Shown here piece after piece: positions 29,555 through 40,712 of a stretch of DNA of 64,000 bases. How positions within the stretch are numbered: position 1 is the first letter of the stretch; every line of letters starts with the position of its first letter. Both the position numbers and the translations under genes were made by a program. The notes below the pieces were generated by a model. The model was not told the origin of the DNA and did no database searches. It saw only the letters and a list, made by a program, of their open reading frames with translations. The DNA is taken from positions 36,163,365-36,227,364 of the forward strand of contig OZ021722.1 in assembly GCA_963978545.1 (NCBI GenBank), written 5' to 3'. Source of the stretch: Linyphia triangularis. Taxonomy: Eukaryota > Arthropoda > Arachnida > Araneae > Linyphiidae.

Positions 29555-29703
29555 ACGTTCAACTGAAATTTGAGCTGGTATCGCTTTATCCAGAGACAAG
29601 AGTGCTGACCATTACATCATTGAACTTAATTTTCCCACGCAAGGAATCGAAAATTGGCAGCCTGGGTGATATGTAGTATTCCTAACCATATGACAAAATA
29701 GTC
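29555..29703 (-). pseudogene. Decayed Glu-Gln pair
   Basis: Subfamily a, after the cttaaacgtg spacer. Confidence 0.9.
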
Positions 29704-29820
29704 TAATGAATTGCATTTTATCATCCTTTTGATTCAATAACTATATTGCGTAAAAAATACATATGTCCAAAAATATTTCATTCCAGATATATTTAGACAT
29801 GATAGATTTAACAAAAAACT

Positions 29821-29969
29821 AGGTTCTACCGAGATTCGAACTCGGATCGCTGGATTCAAAGTCCAGAGTGCTAACCATTACACCATAGAACCCAAATTTC
29901 CCACACCGGGAATCGAACCCGGGCCGCCTGGGTGAAAGCCAGGAATATTAACCACTAGACCACATGGGA
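29821..29969 (-). tRNA. Glu(UUC)-Gln(UUG) pair
   Basis: Gln 29821-29892, UUG intact. Glu 29898-29969, UUC D-ATAT. Confidence 0.85.
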
Positions 29970-30085
29970 CAATAAGCCTACGCATTCAAACACTTTAGAT
30001 ATTTAATAAAATTATATAGTCAACTATATGTAAAATTTTAAAAATAATCGCGTACATGAGGGATATTAATTTAGAAAAAAAACTT

Positions 30086-30234
30086 AGGTTCTACCGAGAT
30101 TCGAACTCGGATCGCTGGATTCAGAGTCCAGAGTGCTTACCATTACACCATAGAACTCAACTTTCCCACGCCTGGCATCGAACCCGGGCCACTTGGGTGA
30201 GAGCCAGGATTCCTAACCACTAGACCACATGGGA
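30086..30234 (-). tRNA. Glu(CUC)-Gln(CUG) pair
   Basis: Gln 30086-30157, CUG A1. Glu 30163-30234, CUC weak. Confidence 0.7.
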
Positions 30235-30350
30235 CAATAAGACTACGCAATCAAACACTTTAGATATTTAATAAAATTTTAATGTCAACTATACGTAAAA
30301 TTTTAAAAATCATCGCATACATGAGAGATATTAATTTAGAAAAAAAACTT

Positions 30351-30499
30351 AGGTTCCACCGACTTTCGAACTCGGATCGCTGGATTCAGAGTCCAGAGTG
30401 CTGACCATTACACCATAGAACCCAATTTTCCCACGCCGGGAATCGAACCCGGGCCGCCTGGGTGAGAGCCAGGAATCCTAACCACTAGACCACGTGGGA
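30351..30499 (-). tRNA. Glu(CUC)-Gln(CUG) pair
   Basis: Gln 30351-30422, CUG with 53-61 broken (gactttcg, a variant of gattttcg). Glu 30428-30499, CUC intact. Confidence 0.8.
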
Positions 30500-30616
30500 C
30501 AGAATGCTTACGTAATCAAATAAATTTTATATTTAATAAAATAATGAAGAAAATTATACAGAAACATTTTATTAATCTTTGACATACTCAAGGGTGAAAT
30601 AATTGGAAAAAAACTT

Positions 30617-30765
30617 ACGTTCTACTGAAATATGAGCTGGTATTGCTGGATCAAGAGATAAGAGTGCTGACCATTACATCATGGAACTTAATTTTCCCTG
30701 GCAAGGAATCGAAAATTGGCAGCCTGGGTGAGATCTTGTACTCCTAACCCTATGACAAAAGATAC
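30617..30765 (-). pseudogene. Decayed Glu-Gln pair
   Basis: Subfamily b. Confidence 0.9.
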
Positions 30766-30883
30766 TCATGAGTTGCAATTTATCATCCTTTTGATTCAAT
30801 AACTATATTGCGTAAAAAAATATATATATCCAAAAATATTTCATTCCAGATATATTTAGACATGATAGATTTAACAAAAAACT

Positions 30884-31032
30884 AGGTTCTACCGAGATTC
30901 GAACTCGGATCGCTGGATTCAAAGTCCAGAGTGCTAACCATTACACCATAGAACCCAAATTTCCCACACCGGGAATCGAACCCGGGCCGCCTGGGTGAAA
31001 GCCAGGAATCCTAACCACTAGACCACATGGGA
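30884..31032 (-). tRNA. Glu(UUC)-Gln(UUG) pair
   Basis: Gln 30884-30955, UUG intact. Glu 30961-31032, UUC intact. Confidence 0.95.
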
Positions 31033-31148
31033 CAATAAGCCTACGCATTCAAACAATTTAGATATTTAATAAAATTATAAATTGAATTATACGTAAAATT
31101 TTAAAAATCATCGCATACGTGAGGGATATTAATTTAGAAAAAAAATTT

Positions 31149-31297
31149 AGGTTCTACCGAGATTCGAACTCGGATCGCTGGATTCAGAGTCCAGAGTGCT
31201 GACCATTACACCTTAGAAAACAATTTTCCCAAGCCGGGAACCGAACCCGGGCCGCCTGGGTGAAAGCCAGGAATCCTAACCACTAGACCACATGGGA
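31149..31297 (-). tRNA. Glu(UUC)-Gln(CUG) pair
   Basis: Gln 31149-31220, CUG U1U2A8. Glu 31226-31297, UUC G58. Confidence 0.68.
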
Positions 31298-31412
31298 CAG
31301 AATGCCTACGTATTCAAATAAATTTTATATTTAATAAAATAATGCAGAAAATTATACAGAAACATTTTTTAATCCTTGACATACTTAAACGTGAAATAAT
31401 TGGGAAAAAATT

Positions 31413-31561
31413 ACGTTCAACTGAAATTTGAGCTGGTATCGCTTTATCCAGAGACAAGAGTGCTGACCATTACATCATTGAACTTAATTTTCCCACGCAA
31501 GGAATCGAAAATTAGCAGCCTGAGTGAGATCTAGTATTCCTAACCATATGACAAAATAGTC
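31413..31561 (-). pseudogene. Decayed Glu-Gln pair
   Basis: Subfamily a (cctgagtgag change). Confidence 0.9.
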
Positions 31562-31678
31562 TAATGAATTGCATTTTATCATCAATTTGATTCAATAACT
31601 ATATTGCTTAAAAAATATATATATCCAAAAATATTTCATTCCAGATATATTTAGACATGATAGATTTAACAAAAAACT

Positions 31679-31827
31679 AGGTTCTACCGAGATTCGAACT
31701 CGGATCGCTGGATTCAGAGTCCAGAGTGCTGACCATTACACCATAGAACCCAATTTTCCCACGCCGGGAATCGAACCCGGGCCGCCTGGGTGAGAGCCAG
31801 GAATCCTAACCACTAGACCACGTGGGA
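31679..31827 (-). tRNA. Glu(CUC)-Gln(CUG) pair
   Basis: Gln 31679-31750, CUG intact. Glu 31756-31827, CUC intact. Confidence 0.95.
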
Positions 31828-31944
31828 CAGAATGCTTACGTAATCAAATAAATTTTATATTTAATAAAATAATGAAGAAAATTATACAGAAACATTTTAT
31901 TAATCTTTGACATACTCAAGGGTGAAATAATTGGAAAAAAACTT

Positions 31945-32093
31945 ACGTTCTACTGAAATATGAGCTGGTATTGCTGGATCAAGAGATAAGAGTGCTGACC
32001 ATTACATCATTGAACTTAATTTTCCCTCGCAAGGAATCGAAAATTGGCAGCCTGGGTGAGATCTTGTACTCCTAACCCTAAGACAAAAGATAC
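31945..32093 (-). pseudogene. Decayed Glu-Gln pair
   Basis: Subfamily b (ccctaagac). Confidence 0.9.
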
Positions 32094-32211
32094 TCATGAG
32101 TTGCAATTTATCATCCTTTTGATTCAATAACTATATTGCGTAAAAAAATATATATATCCAAAAATATTTCATTCCAGATATATTTAGACATGATAGATTT
32201 AACAAAAAACT

Positions 32212-32360
32212 AGGTTCTACCGAGATTCGAACTCGGATCGCTGGATTCAAAGTCCAGAGTGCTAACCATTACACCATAGAACCCAAATTTCCCACACCGG
32301 GAATCGAACCCGGGCCGCCTGGGTGAAAGCCAGGAATCCTAACCACTAGACCACATGGGA
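32212..32360 (-). tRNA. Glu(UUC)-Gln(UUG) pair
   Basis: Gln 32212-32283, UUG intact. Glu 32289-32360, UUC intact. Confidence 0.95.
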
Positions 32361-32477
32361 CAATAAGCCTACGCATTCAAACAATTTAGATATTTAATAA
32401 AATTATAAATTGAATTATACGTAAAATTTTAAAAATCATCGCATACATGAGGGATATTAATTTAGAAAAAAAAATTT

Positions 32478-32626
32478 AGGTTCTACTGAGATTCGAACTC
32501 GGATCGCTGGATTCAAAGTCCAGAGTGCTAACCATTACACCATAGAACCCAAATTTCCCACACCGGGAATCGAACCCGGGCCGCCTGGGTGAAAGCCAGG
32601 AATATTAACCACTAGACCACATGGGA
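32478..32626 (-). tRNA. Glu(UUC)-Gln(UUG) pair
   Basis: Gln 32478-32549, UUG with the ctactgag 3' end and type A spacer of CUG U1A8 copies, so a crossover inside the Gln gene. Glu 32555-32626, UUC D-ATAT. Marks the left edge of the second ~6.6 kb segment. Confidence 0.83.
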
Positions 32627-32743
32627 CAATAAGCCTACGCATTCAAACACTTTAGATATTTAATAAAATTATATAGTCAACTATATGTAAAATTTTAAAA
32701 ATAATCGCGTACATGAGGGATATTAATTTAGAAAAAAAAACTT

Positions 32744-32892
32744 AGGTTCTACCGAGATTCGAACTCGGATCGCTGGAATCAGAGTCCAGAGTGCTTACCA
32801 TTACACCATAGAACTCAACTTTCCCACGCCTGGCATCGAACCCGGGCCACTTGGGTGAGAGCCAGGATTCCTAACCACTAGACCACATGGGA
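32744..32892 (-). tRNA. Glu(CUC)-Gln(CUG) pair
   Basis: Gln 32744-32815, CUG A1 with ctggaatc. Glu 32821-32892, CUC weak. Confidence 0.67.
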
Positions 32893-33008
32893 CAATAAGA
32901 CTACGCAATCAAACACTTTAGATATTTAATAAAATTTTAATGTCAACTATACGTAAAATTTTAAAAATCATCGCATACATGAGAGATATTAATTTAGAAA
33001 AAAAACTT

Positions 33009-33157
33009 AGGTTCCACCGATTTTCGAACTCGGATCGCTGGATTCAGAGTCCAGAGTGCTGACCATTACACCATAGAACCCAATTTTCCCACGCCGGGAA
33101 TCGAACCCGGGCCGCCTGGGTGAGAGCCAGGAATCCTAACCACTAGACCACGTGGGA
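33009..33157 (-). tRNA. Glu(CUC)-Gln(CUG) pair
   Basis: Gln 33009-33080, CUG with 53-61 broken (gattttcg). Glu 33086-33157, CUC intact. Confidence 0.8.
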
Positions 33158-33274
33158 CAGAATGCTTACGTAATCAAATAAATTTTATATTTAATAAAAT
33201 AATGAAGAAAATTATACAGAAACATTTTATTAATCTTTGACATACTCAAGGGTGAAATAAGTGGAAAAAAACTT

Positions 33275-33423
33275 ACGTTCTACTGAAATATGAGCTGGTA
33301 TTGCTGGATCAAGAGATAAGAGTGCTGACCATTACATCATGGAACTTAATTTTCCCTGGCAAGGAATCGAAAATTGGCAGCCTGGGTGAGATCTTGTACT
33401 CCTAACCCTATGACAAAAGATAC
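33275..33423 (-). pseudogene. Decayed Glu-Gln pair
   Basis: Subfamily b. Confidence 0.9.
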
Positions 33424-33541
33424 TCATGAGTTGCAATTTATCATCCTTTTGATTCAATAACTATATTGCGTAAAAAAATATATATATCCAAAAATATTTC
33501 ATTCCAGATATATTTAGACATGATAGATTTAACAAAAAACT

Positions 33542-33690
33542 AGGTTCTACCGAGATTCGAACTCGGATCGCTGGATTCAAAGTCCAGAATGCTAACCATT
33601 ACACCATAGAACCCAAATTTCCCACACCGGGAATCGAACCCGGGCCGCCTGGGTGAAAGCCAGGAATCCTAACCACTAGACCACATGGGA
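33542..33690 (-). tRNA. Glu(UUC)-Gln(UUG) pair
   Basis: Gln 33542-33613, UUG with agaatgc. Glu 33619-33690, UUC intact. Confidence 0.9.
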
Positions 33691-33806
33691 CAATAAGCCT
33701 ACGCATTCAAACACTTTAGATATTTAATAAAATTATAAAGTCAACTATATGTAAAATTTTAAAAATAATCGCGTACATGAGGGATATTAATTTAGAAAAA
33801 AAACTT

Positions 33807-33955
33807 AGGTTCTACCGAGATTCGAACTCGGATCGCTGGATTCAGAGTCCAGAGTGCTGACCATTACACCATAGAACCCAATTTTCCCACGCCGGGAATC
33901 GAACCTGGGCCGCCTGGGTGAAAGCCAGGAATAATAACCACTAGACCACATGGGA
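33807..33955 (-). tRNA. Glu(UUC)-Gln(CUG) pair
   Basis: Gln 33807-33878, CUG intact. Glu 33884-33955, UUC D-TTAT with cgaacctggg. Confidence 0.78.
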
Positions 33956-34070
33956 CAGAATGCCTACGTATTCAAATAAATTTTATATTTAATAAAATAA
34001 TGCAGAAAATTATACAGAAACATTTTTTAATCCTTGACATACTCAAGGGTGAAATAATTGGAAAAAAATT

Positions 34071-34219
34071 ACGTTCAACTGAAATTTGAGCTGGTATCGC
34101 TTTATCCAGAGACAAGAGTGCTGACCATTACATCATTGAACTTAATTTTCCCACGCAAGGAATCAGAAATTGGCAGCCTGGGTGAGATCTAGTATTCCTA
34201 ACCATATGACAAAATAGTC
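34071..34219 (-). pseudogene. Decayed Glu-Gln pair
   Basis: Subfamily a. Confidence 0.9.
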
Positions 34220-34338
34220 TAATGAATTGCATTTTATCATCAATTTGATTCAATAACTATATTGCTTAAAAATATATATATATCCAAAAATATTTCATTT
34301 CTGATATATTTATGCATGATAAATTTAACAAAAACACT

Positions 34339-34487
34339 AGGTTCTAATGAGATTAGAAATCGGTTCGCCGGATTCAAAGTCTAGAGTGCTACCCATTACA
34401 CGATAGAACCAATCTTTCCCAAGCTGGGAATCGAACCCGGGCCGCCTGGGTGAGAGCCAGGAATCCTAACCACTAGACCACGTGGGA
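34339..34487 (-). tRNA. Glu(CUC) with decayed Gln(UUG)
   Basis: Gln-like 34339-34410, UUG decayed. Glu 34416-34487, CUC with aagctggg. Confidence 0.73.
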
Positions 34488-34603
34488 CAGAATGCTTACG
34501 TATTCAAATAAATTTTATATTTAATAAAATAATGAAGAAAATTATACAGAAACATTTTATTAATCTTTGACATACTCAAGGGTGAAATAATTGGAAAAAA
34601 ATT

Positions 34604-34752
34604 ACGTTCAACTGAAATTTGAGCTGGTATCGCTTTATCCAGAGACAAGAGTGCTGACCATTACATCATTGAACTTAATTTTCCCATGCAAGGAATCGAA
34701 AATTAGCAGCCTGGGTGAGATCTAGTATTCCTAACCATATGACAAAATAGTC
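34604..34752 (-). pseudogene. Decayed Glu-Gln pair
   Basis: Subfamily a (aattagcagcc). Confidence 0.9.
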
Positions 34753-34869
34753 TAATGAATTGCATTTTATCATACTTTTGATTCAATAACTATATTGCGT
34801 AAAAAATACATATGTCCAAAAATATTTCATTCCAGATATATTTAGACATGATAGATTTAACAAAAAACT

Positions 34870-35018
34870 AGGTTCTACCGAGATTCGAACTCGGATCGCT
34901 GGATTCAAAGTCCAGAGTGCTAACCATTACACCATAGAACCCAAATTTCCCACACCGGGAATCGAACCCGGGCCGCCTGGGTGAAAGCCAGGAATATTAA
35001 CCACTAGACCACATGGGA
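34870..35018 (-). tRNA. Glu(UUC)-Gln(UUG) pair
   Basis: Gln 34870-34941, UUG intact. Glu 34947-35018, UUC D-ATAT. Confidence 0.85.
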
Positions 35019-35134
35019 CAATAAGCCTACGCATTCAAACACTTTAGATATTTAATAAAATTATAAAGTCAACTATATGTAAAATTTTAAAAATAATCGC
35101 GTACATGAGGGATATTAATTTAGAAAAAAAACTT

Positions 35135-35283
35135 AGGTTCTACCGAGATTCGAACTCGGATCGCTGGATTCAGAGTCTAGAGTGCTTACCATTACACCAT
35201 AGAACTCAACTTTCCCACGCCTGGCATCGAACCCGGGCCACTTGGGTGAGAGCCAGGATTCCTAACCACTAGACCACATGGGA
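35135..35283 (-). tRNA. Glu(CUC)-Gln(CUG) pair
   Basis: Gln 35135-35206, CUG A1 with an anticodon-stem change (gtctagag). Glu 35212-35283, CUC weak. Confidence 0.67.
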
Positions 35284-35399
35284 CAATAAGACTACGCAAT
35301 CAAACACTTTAGATATTTAATAAAATTTTAATGTCAACTATACGTAAAATTTTAAAAATCATCGCATACATGAGAGATATTAATTTAGAAAAAAAACTT

Positions 35400-35548
35400 A
35401 GGTTCCACCGAGATTCGAACTCGGATCGCTGGATTCAGAGTCCAGAGTGCTGACCATTACACCATAGAACCCAATTTTCCCACGCCGGGAATCGAACCCG
35501 GGCCGCCTGGGTGAGAGCCAGGAATCCTAACCACTAGACCACGTGGGA
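35400..35548 (-). tRNA. Glu(CUC)-Gln(CUG) pair
   Basis: Gln 35400-35471, CUG intact. Glu 35477-35548, CUC intact. Confidence 0.95.
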
Positions 35549-35664
35549 CAGAATGCTTACGTAATCAAATAAATTTTATATTTAATAAATTAATGAAGAA
35601 AATTATACAGAAACATTTTTTAATCCTTGACATACTCAAGGGTGAAATAATTGGAAAAAAACTT

Positions 35665-35813
35665 ACGTTCTACTGAAATATGAGCTGGTATTGCTGGATC
35701 AAGAGATAAGAGTGCTGACCATTACATCATGGAACTTAATTTTCCCTGGCAAGGAATCGAAAATTGGCAGCCTGGGTGAGATCTTGTACTCCTAACCCTA
35801 TGACAAAAGATAC
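35665..35813 (-). pseudogene. Decayed Glu-Gln pair
   Basis: Subfamily b. Confidence 0.9.
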
Positions 35814-35931
35814 TCATGAGTTGCAATTTATCATCCTTTTGATTCAATAACTATATTGCGTAAAAAAATATATATATCCAAAAATATTTCATTCCAGATA
35901 TATTTAGACATGATAGATTTAACAAAAAACT

Positions 35932-36080
35932 AGGTTCTACCGAGATTCGAACTCGGATCGCTGGATTCAAAGTCCAGAGTGCTAACCATTACACCATAGA
36001 ACCCAAATTTCCCACACCGGGAATCGAACCCGGGCCGCCTGGGTGAAAGCCAGGAATCCTAACTACTAGACCACATGGGA
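35932..36080 (-). tRNA. Glu(UUC)-Gln(UUG) pair
   Basis: Gln 35932-36003, UUG intact. Glu 36009-36080, UUC intact but for a D-loop change (aactac). Confidence 0.93.
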
Positions 36081-36197
36081 CAATAAGCCTACGCATTCAA
36101 ACAATTTAGATATTTAATAAAATTATAAATTGAATTATACGTAAAATTTTAAAAATCATCGCATACATGAGGGATATTAATTTAGAAAAAAAAATTT

Positions 36198-36346
36198 AGG
36201 TTCTACTGAGATTCGAACTCGGATCGCTGGATTCAGAGTACAGAGTGCTGACCATTACACCTTAGAACACAATTTTCCCAAGCCGGGAATCGAACCCGGG
36301 CCGCCTGGGTGAAAGCCATGAATAATAACCACTAGACCACATGGGA
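36198..36346 (-). tRNA. Glu(UUC)-Gln(CUG) pair
   Basis: Gln 36198-36269, CUG U1A8 with gtacagag. Glu 36275-36346, UUC D-TTAT/A28. Confidence 0.64.
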
Positions 36347-36462
36347 CAGAATGCCTACGTATTCAAATAAATTTTATATTTAATAAAATAATGCAGAAAA
36401 TTATACAGAAACATTTTTTAATCCTTGACATACTCAAGGGTGAAATAATTGGAAAAAAATTT

Positions 36463-36611
36463 ACGTTCTACTGAAATTTTAGCTGGTATCGCTGGATCCA
36501 GAGACAAGAGTGCTGACCATTACATCATTGAACTTAATTTTCCAAAGCAAGGAATCAGAAATTGGCAGCCTGGGTGAGATCTAATACTCCTAACCATATG
36601 ACAAAATAGTC
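36463..36611 (-). pseudogene. Decayed Glu-Gln pair
   Basis: Subfamily c. Confidence 0.9.
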
Positions 36612-36729
36612 TAATGAATTGCATTTTATCATCCTTTTGATTCAATAACTATATTGCGTAAAAAATACATATGTCCAAAAACATTTCATTCTAGATATAT
36701 TTATACATGATAGATTTAACAAAAAGACG

Positions 36730-36878
36730 AGGTTCTACCGAGATTCGAAATCGGATCGCTGGATTCAAGGTCCAGAGTGCTAACCATTACACGATAAAAC
36801 CAATTTTTCCCACGCCGGGAATCGAACCCGGGCCGCCTGGGTGAAAGCCAGGAATCCTAACCACTAGACCACATGGGA
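36730..36878 (-). tRNA. Glu(UUC)-Gln(UUG) pair
   Basis: Gln 36730-36801, UUG C33. Glu 36807-36878, UUC intact. Confidence 0.76.
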
Positions 36879-36994
36879 CAATAAGCCTACGCATTCAAAC
36901 ACTTTAGATATTTAATAAAATTATAAATTGAATTATACGTAAAATTTTAAAAATCATCGCATACATGAGGGATATTAATTTAGAAAAAAAAATT

Positions 36995-37143
36995 AGGTTC
37001 TACCGAGATTCGAACTCGGATCGCTGGATTCAGAGTCCAGAGTGCTGACCATTACACCTTAGAACACAATTTTCCCAAGCCGGGAATCGAACCCGGGCCG
37101 CCTGGGTGAAAGCCAGGAATCCTAACCACTAGACCACATGGGA
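36995..37143 (-). tRNA. Glu(UUC)-Gln(CUG) pair
   Basis: Gln 36995-37066, CUG U1A8. Glu 37072-37143, UUC intact. Confidence 0.8.
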
Positions 37144-37259
37144 CAATAAGCCTACGCATTCAAACACTTTAGATATTTAATAAAATTATAAATTGAATTA
37201 TACGTAAAATTTTAAAAATCATCGCATACATGAGGGATATTAATTTAGAAAAAAAATTT

Positions 37260-37408
37260 AGGTTCTACCGAGATTCGAACTCGGATCGCTGGATTCAGAG
37301 TCCAGAGTGCTGACCATTACACCTTAGAACACAATTTTCCCAAGTCGGGAATCGAACCCGGGCCGCCTGGGTGAAAGCCATGAATAATAACCACTAGACC
37401 ACATGGGA
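37260..37408 (-). tRNA. Glu(UUC)-Gln(CUG) pair
   Basis: Gln 37260-37331, CUG U1A8. Glu 37337-37408, UUC D-TTAT/A28 with agtcggg. Confidence 0.65.
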
Positions 37409-37523
37409 CAGAATGCCTACGTATTAAAATAAATTTTATATTTAATAAAATAATGCAGAAAATTATACAGAAACATTTTTTAATCCTTGACATACTCAAG
37501 GGTGAAATAATTGGAAAAAAATT

Positions 37524-37672
37524 ACGTTCAACTGAAATTTGAGCTGGTATCGCTTTATCCAGAGACAAGAGTGCTGACCATTACATCATTGAACTTAATT
37601 TTCCCACGCAAGGAATCGAAAATTAGCAGCCTGGGTGAGATCTAGTATTCCTAACCATATGACAAAATAGTC
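37524..37672 (-). pseudogene. Decayed Glu-Gln pair
   Basis: Subfamily a. Confidence 0.9.
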
Positions 37673-37789
37673 TAATGAATTGCATTTTATCATCAATTTG
37701 ATTCAATAACTATATTGCTTAAAAAATATATATATCCAAAAATATTTCATTCCAGATATATTTAGACATGATAGATTTAACAAAAAACT

Positions 37790-37938
37790 AGGTTCTACCG
37801 AGATTCGAACTCGGATCGCTGGATTCAGAGTCCAGAGTGCTGACCATTACACCATAGAACCCAATTTTCCCACGCCGGGAATCGAACCCGGGCCGCCTGG
37901 GTGAGAGCCAGGAATCCTAACCACTAGACCACGTGGGA
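37790..37938 (-). tRNA. Glu(CUC)-Gln(CUG) pair
   Basis: Gln 37790-37861, CUG intact. Glu 37867-37938, CUC intact. Confidence 0.95.
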
Positions 37939-38055
37939 CAGAATGCTTACGTAATCAAATAAATTTTATATTTAATAAAATAATGAAGAAAATTATACAG
38001 AAACATTTTATTAATCTTTGACATACTCAAGGGTGAAATAATTGGAAAAAAACTT

Positions 38056-38204
38056 ACGTTCTACTGAAATATGAGCTGGTATTGCTGGATCAAGAGATAA
38101 GAGTGCTGACCATTACATCATTGAACTTAATTTTCCCTCGCAAGGAATCGAAAATTGGCAGCCTGGGTGAGATCTTGTACTCCTAACCCTAAGACAAAAG
38201 ATAC
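38056..38204 (-). pseudogene. Decayed Glu-Gln pair
   Basis: Subfamily b (ccctaagac). Confidence 0.9.
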
Positions 38205-38322
38205 TCATGAGTTGCAATTTATCATCCTTTTGATTCAATAACTATATTGCGTAAAAAAATATATATATCCAAAAATATTTCATTCCAGATATATTTAGAC
38301 ATGATAGATTTAACAAAAAACT

Positions 38323-38471
38323 AGGTTCTACCGAGATTCGAACTCGGATCGCTGGATTCAAAGTCCAGAGTGCTAACCATTACACCATAGAACCCAAATT
38401 TCCCACACCGGGAATCGAACCCGGGCCGCCTGGGTGAAAGCCAGGAATCCTAACCACTAGACCACATGGGA
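38323..38471 (-). tRNA. Glu(UUC)-Gln(UUG) pair
   Basis: Gln 38323-38394, UUG intact. Glu 38400-38471, UUC intact. Confidence 0.95.
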
Positions 38472-38588
38472 CAATAAGCCTACGCATTCAAACAATTTAG
38501 ATATTTAATAAAATTATAAATTGAATTATACGTAAAATTTTAAAAATCATCGCATACATGAGGGATATTAATTTAGAAAAAAAAATTT

Positions 38589-38737
38589 AGGTTCTACTGA
38601 GATTCGAACTCGGATCGCTGGATTCAGAGTACAGAGTGCTGACCATTACACCTTAGAACACAATTTTCCCAAGCCGGGAATCGAACCCGGGCCGCCTGGG
38701 TGAAAGCCATGAATAATAACCACTAGACCACATGGGA
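38589..38737 (-). tRNA. Glu(UUC)-Gln(CUG) pair
   Basis: Gln 38589-38660, CUG U1A8 with gtacagag. Glu 38666-38737, UUC D-TTAT/A28. Confidence 0.64.
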
Positions 38738-38853
38738 CAGAATGCCTACGTATTCAAATAAATTTTATATTTAATAAAATAATGCAGAAAATTATACAGA
38801 AACATTTTTTAATCCTTGACATACTCAAGGGTGAAATAATTGGAAAAAAATTT

Positions 38854-39002
38854 ACGTTCTACTGAAATTTTAGCTGGTATCGCTGGATCCAGAGACAAGA
38901 GTGCTGACCATTACATCATTGAACTTAATTTTCCAAAGCAAGGAATCAGAAATTGGCAGCCTGGGTGAGATCTAATACTCCTAACCATATGACAAAATAG
39001 TC
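38854..39002 (-). pseudogene. Decayed Glu-Gln pair
   Basis: Subfamily c. Confidence 0.9.
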
Positions 39003-39120
39003 TAATGAATTGCATTTTATCATCCTTTTGATTCAATAACTATATTGCGTAAAAAATACATATGTCCAAAAACATTTCATTCTAGATATATTTATACATG
39101 ATAGATTTAACAAAAAGACG

Positions 39121-39269
39121 AGGTTCTACCGAGATTCAAAATCGGATCGCTGGATTCAAGGTCCAGAGTGCTAACCATTACACGATAAAACCAATTTTTC
39201 CCACGCCGGGAATCGAACCCGGGCCGCCTGGGTGAAAGCCAGGAATCCTAACCACTAGACCACATGGGA
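39121..39269 (-). tRNA. Glu(UUC)-Gln(UUG) pair
   Basis: Gln 39121-39192, UUG C33 with a further T-loop change (gattcaaaatcgg). Glu 39198-39269, UUC intact. Confidence 0.74.
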
Positions 39270-39385
39270 CAATAAGCCTACGCATTCAAACACTTTAGAT
39301 ATTTAATAAAATTATAAATTGAATTATACGTAAAATTTTAAAAATCATCGCATACATGAGGGATATTAATTTAGAAAAAAAATTT

Positions 39386-39534
39386 AGGTTCTACCGAGAT
39401 TCGAACTCGGATCGCTGGATTCAGAGTCCAGAGTGCTGACCATTACACCTTAGAACACAATTTTCCCAAGCCGGGAATCGAACCCGGGCCGCCTGGGTGA
39501 AAGCCATGAATAATAACCACTAGACCACATGGGA
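39386..39534 (-). tRNA. Glu(UUC)-Gln(CUG) pair
   Basis: Gln 39386-39457, CUG U1A8. Glu 39463-39534, UUC D-TTAT/A28. First of six U1A8 pairs in a row without a psi unit, the longest such run here. Confidence 0.68.
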
Positions 39535-39651
39535 CAATAAGTTTACGCATTCAAACACTTTAGATATTTAATAAAATTATAAATTGAATTATACGTAAAA
39601 TTTTAAAAATCATCGCATACATGAGGGATATTAATTTAGAAAAAAAAACTT

Positions 39652-39800
39652 AGGTTCTACCGAGATTCGAACTCGGATCGCTGGATTCAGAGTCCAGAGT
39701 GCTGACCATTACACCTTAGAACACAATTTTCCCAAGCCGGGAATTCAACCCGGGCCGCCTGGGTGAAAGCCAGGAATAATAACCACTAGACCACATGGGA
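39652..39800 (-). tRNA. Glu(UUC)-Gln(CUG) pair
   Basis: Gln 39652-39723, CUG U1A8. Glu 39729-39800, UUC D-TTAT with a T-loop change (gaattcaac) that replaces G57. Confidence 0.68.
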
Positions 39801-39916
39801 CAATAAGCCTACGCATTCAAACACTTTAGATATTTAATAAAATTATAAATTGAATTATACGTAAAATTTTAAAAATCATCGCATACATGAGGGATATTAA
39901 TTTAGAAAAAAAATTT

Positions 39917-40065
39917 AGGTTCTACCGAGATTCGAACTCGGATCGCTGGATTCAGAGTCCAGAGTGCTGACCATTACACCTTAGAACACAATTTTCCCAA
40001 GCCGGGAATCGAACCCGGGCCGCCTGGGTGAAAGCCATGAATAATAACCACTAGACCACATGGGA
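39917..40065 (-). tRNA. Glu(UUC)-Gln(CUG) pair
   Basis: Gln 39917-39988, CUG U1A8. Glu 39994-40065, UUC D-TTAT/A28. Repeats the 39386 monomer: a 531-bp dimer duplication. Confidence 0.68.
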
Positions 40066-40182
40066 CAATAAGTTTACGCATTCAAACACTTTAGATATTT
40101 AATAAAATTATAAATTGAATTATACGTAAAATTTTAAAAATCATCGCATACATGAGGGATATTAATTTAGAAAAAAAAAATT

Positions 40183-40331
40183 AGGTTCTACCGAGATTCG
40201 AACTCGGATCGCTGGATTCAGAGTCCAGAGTGCTGACCATTACACCTTAGAACACAATTTTCCCAAGCCGGGAATTCAACCCGGGCCGCCTGGGTGAAAG
40301 CCAGGAATAATAACCACTAGACCACATGGGA
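40183..40331 (-). tRNA. Glu(UUC)-Gln(CUG) pair
   Basis: Gln 40183-40254, CUG U1A8. Glu 40260-40331, UUC D-TTAT with gaattcaac, as at 39652. Terminator extended to T10. Confidence 0.68.
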
Positions 40332-40447
40332 CAATAAGCCTACGCATTCAAACACTTTAGATATTTAATAAAATTATAAATTGAATTATACGTAAAATTT
40401 TAAAAATCATCGCATACATGAGGGATATTAATTTAGAAAAAAAATTT

Positions 40448-40596
40448 AGGTTCTACCGAGATTCGAACTCGGATCGCTGGATTCAGAGTCCAGAGTGCTG
40501 ACCATTACACCTTAGAACACAATTTTCCCAATCCGGGAATCGAACCCGGGCCGCCTGGGTGAAAGCCATGAATCCTAACCACTAGACCACATGGGA
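40448..40596 (-). tRNA. Glu(UUC)-Gln(CUG) pair
   Basis: Gln 40448-40519, CUG U1A8. Glu 40525-40596, UUC with A28 but an intact D stem, separating the two changes that otherwise travel together. Confidence 0.72.
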
Positions 40597-40712
40597 CAAT
40601 AAGCCTACGCATTCAAACACTTTAGATATTTAATAAAATTATAAATTGAAATATACGTAAAATTTTAAAAATCATCGCATAAGTGAGGGATATTAATTTA
40701 GAAAAAAAATTT

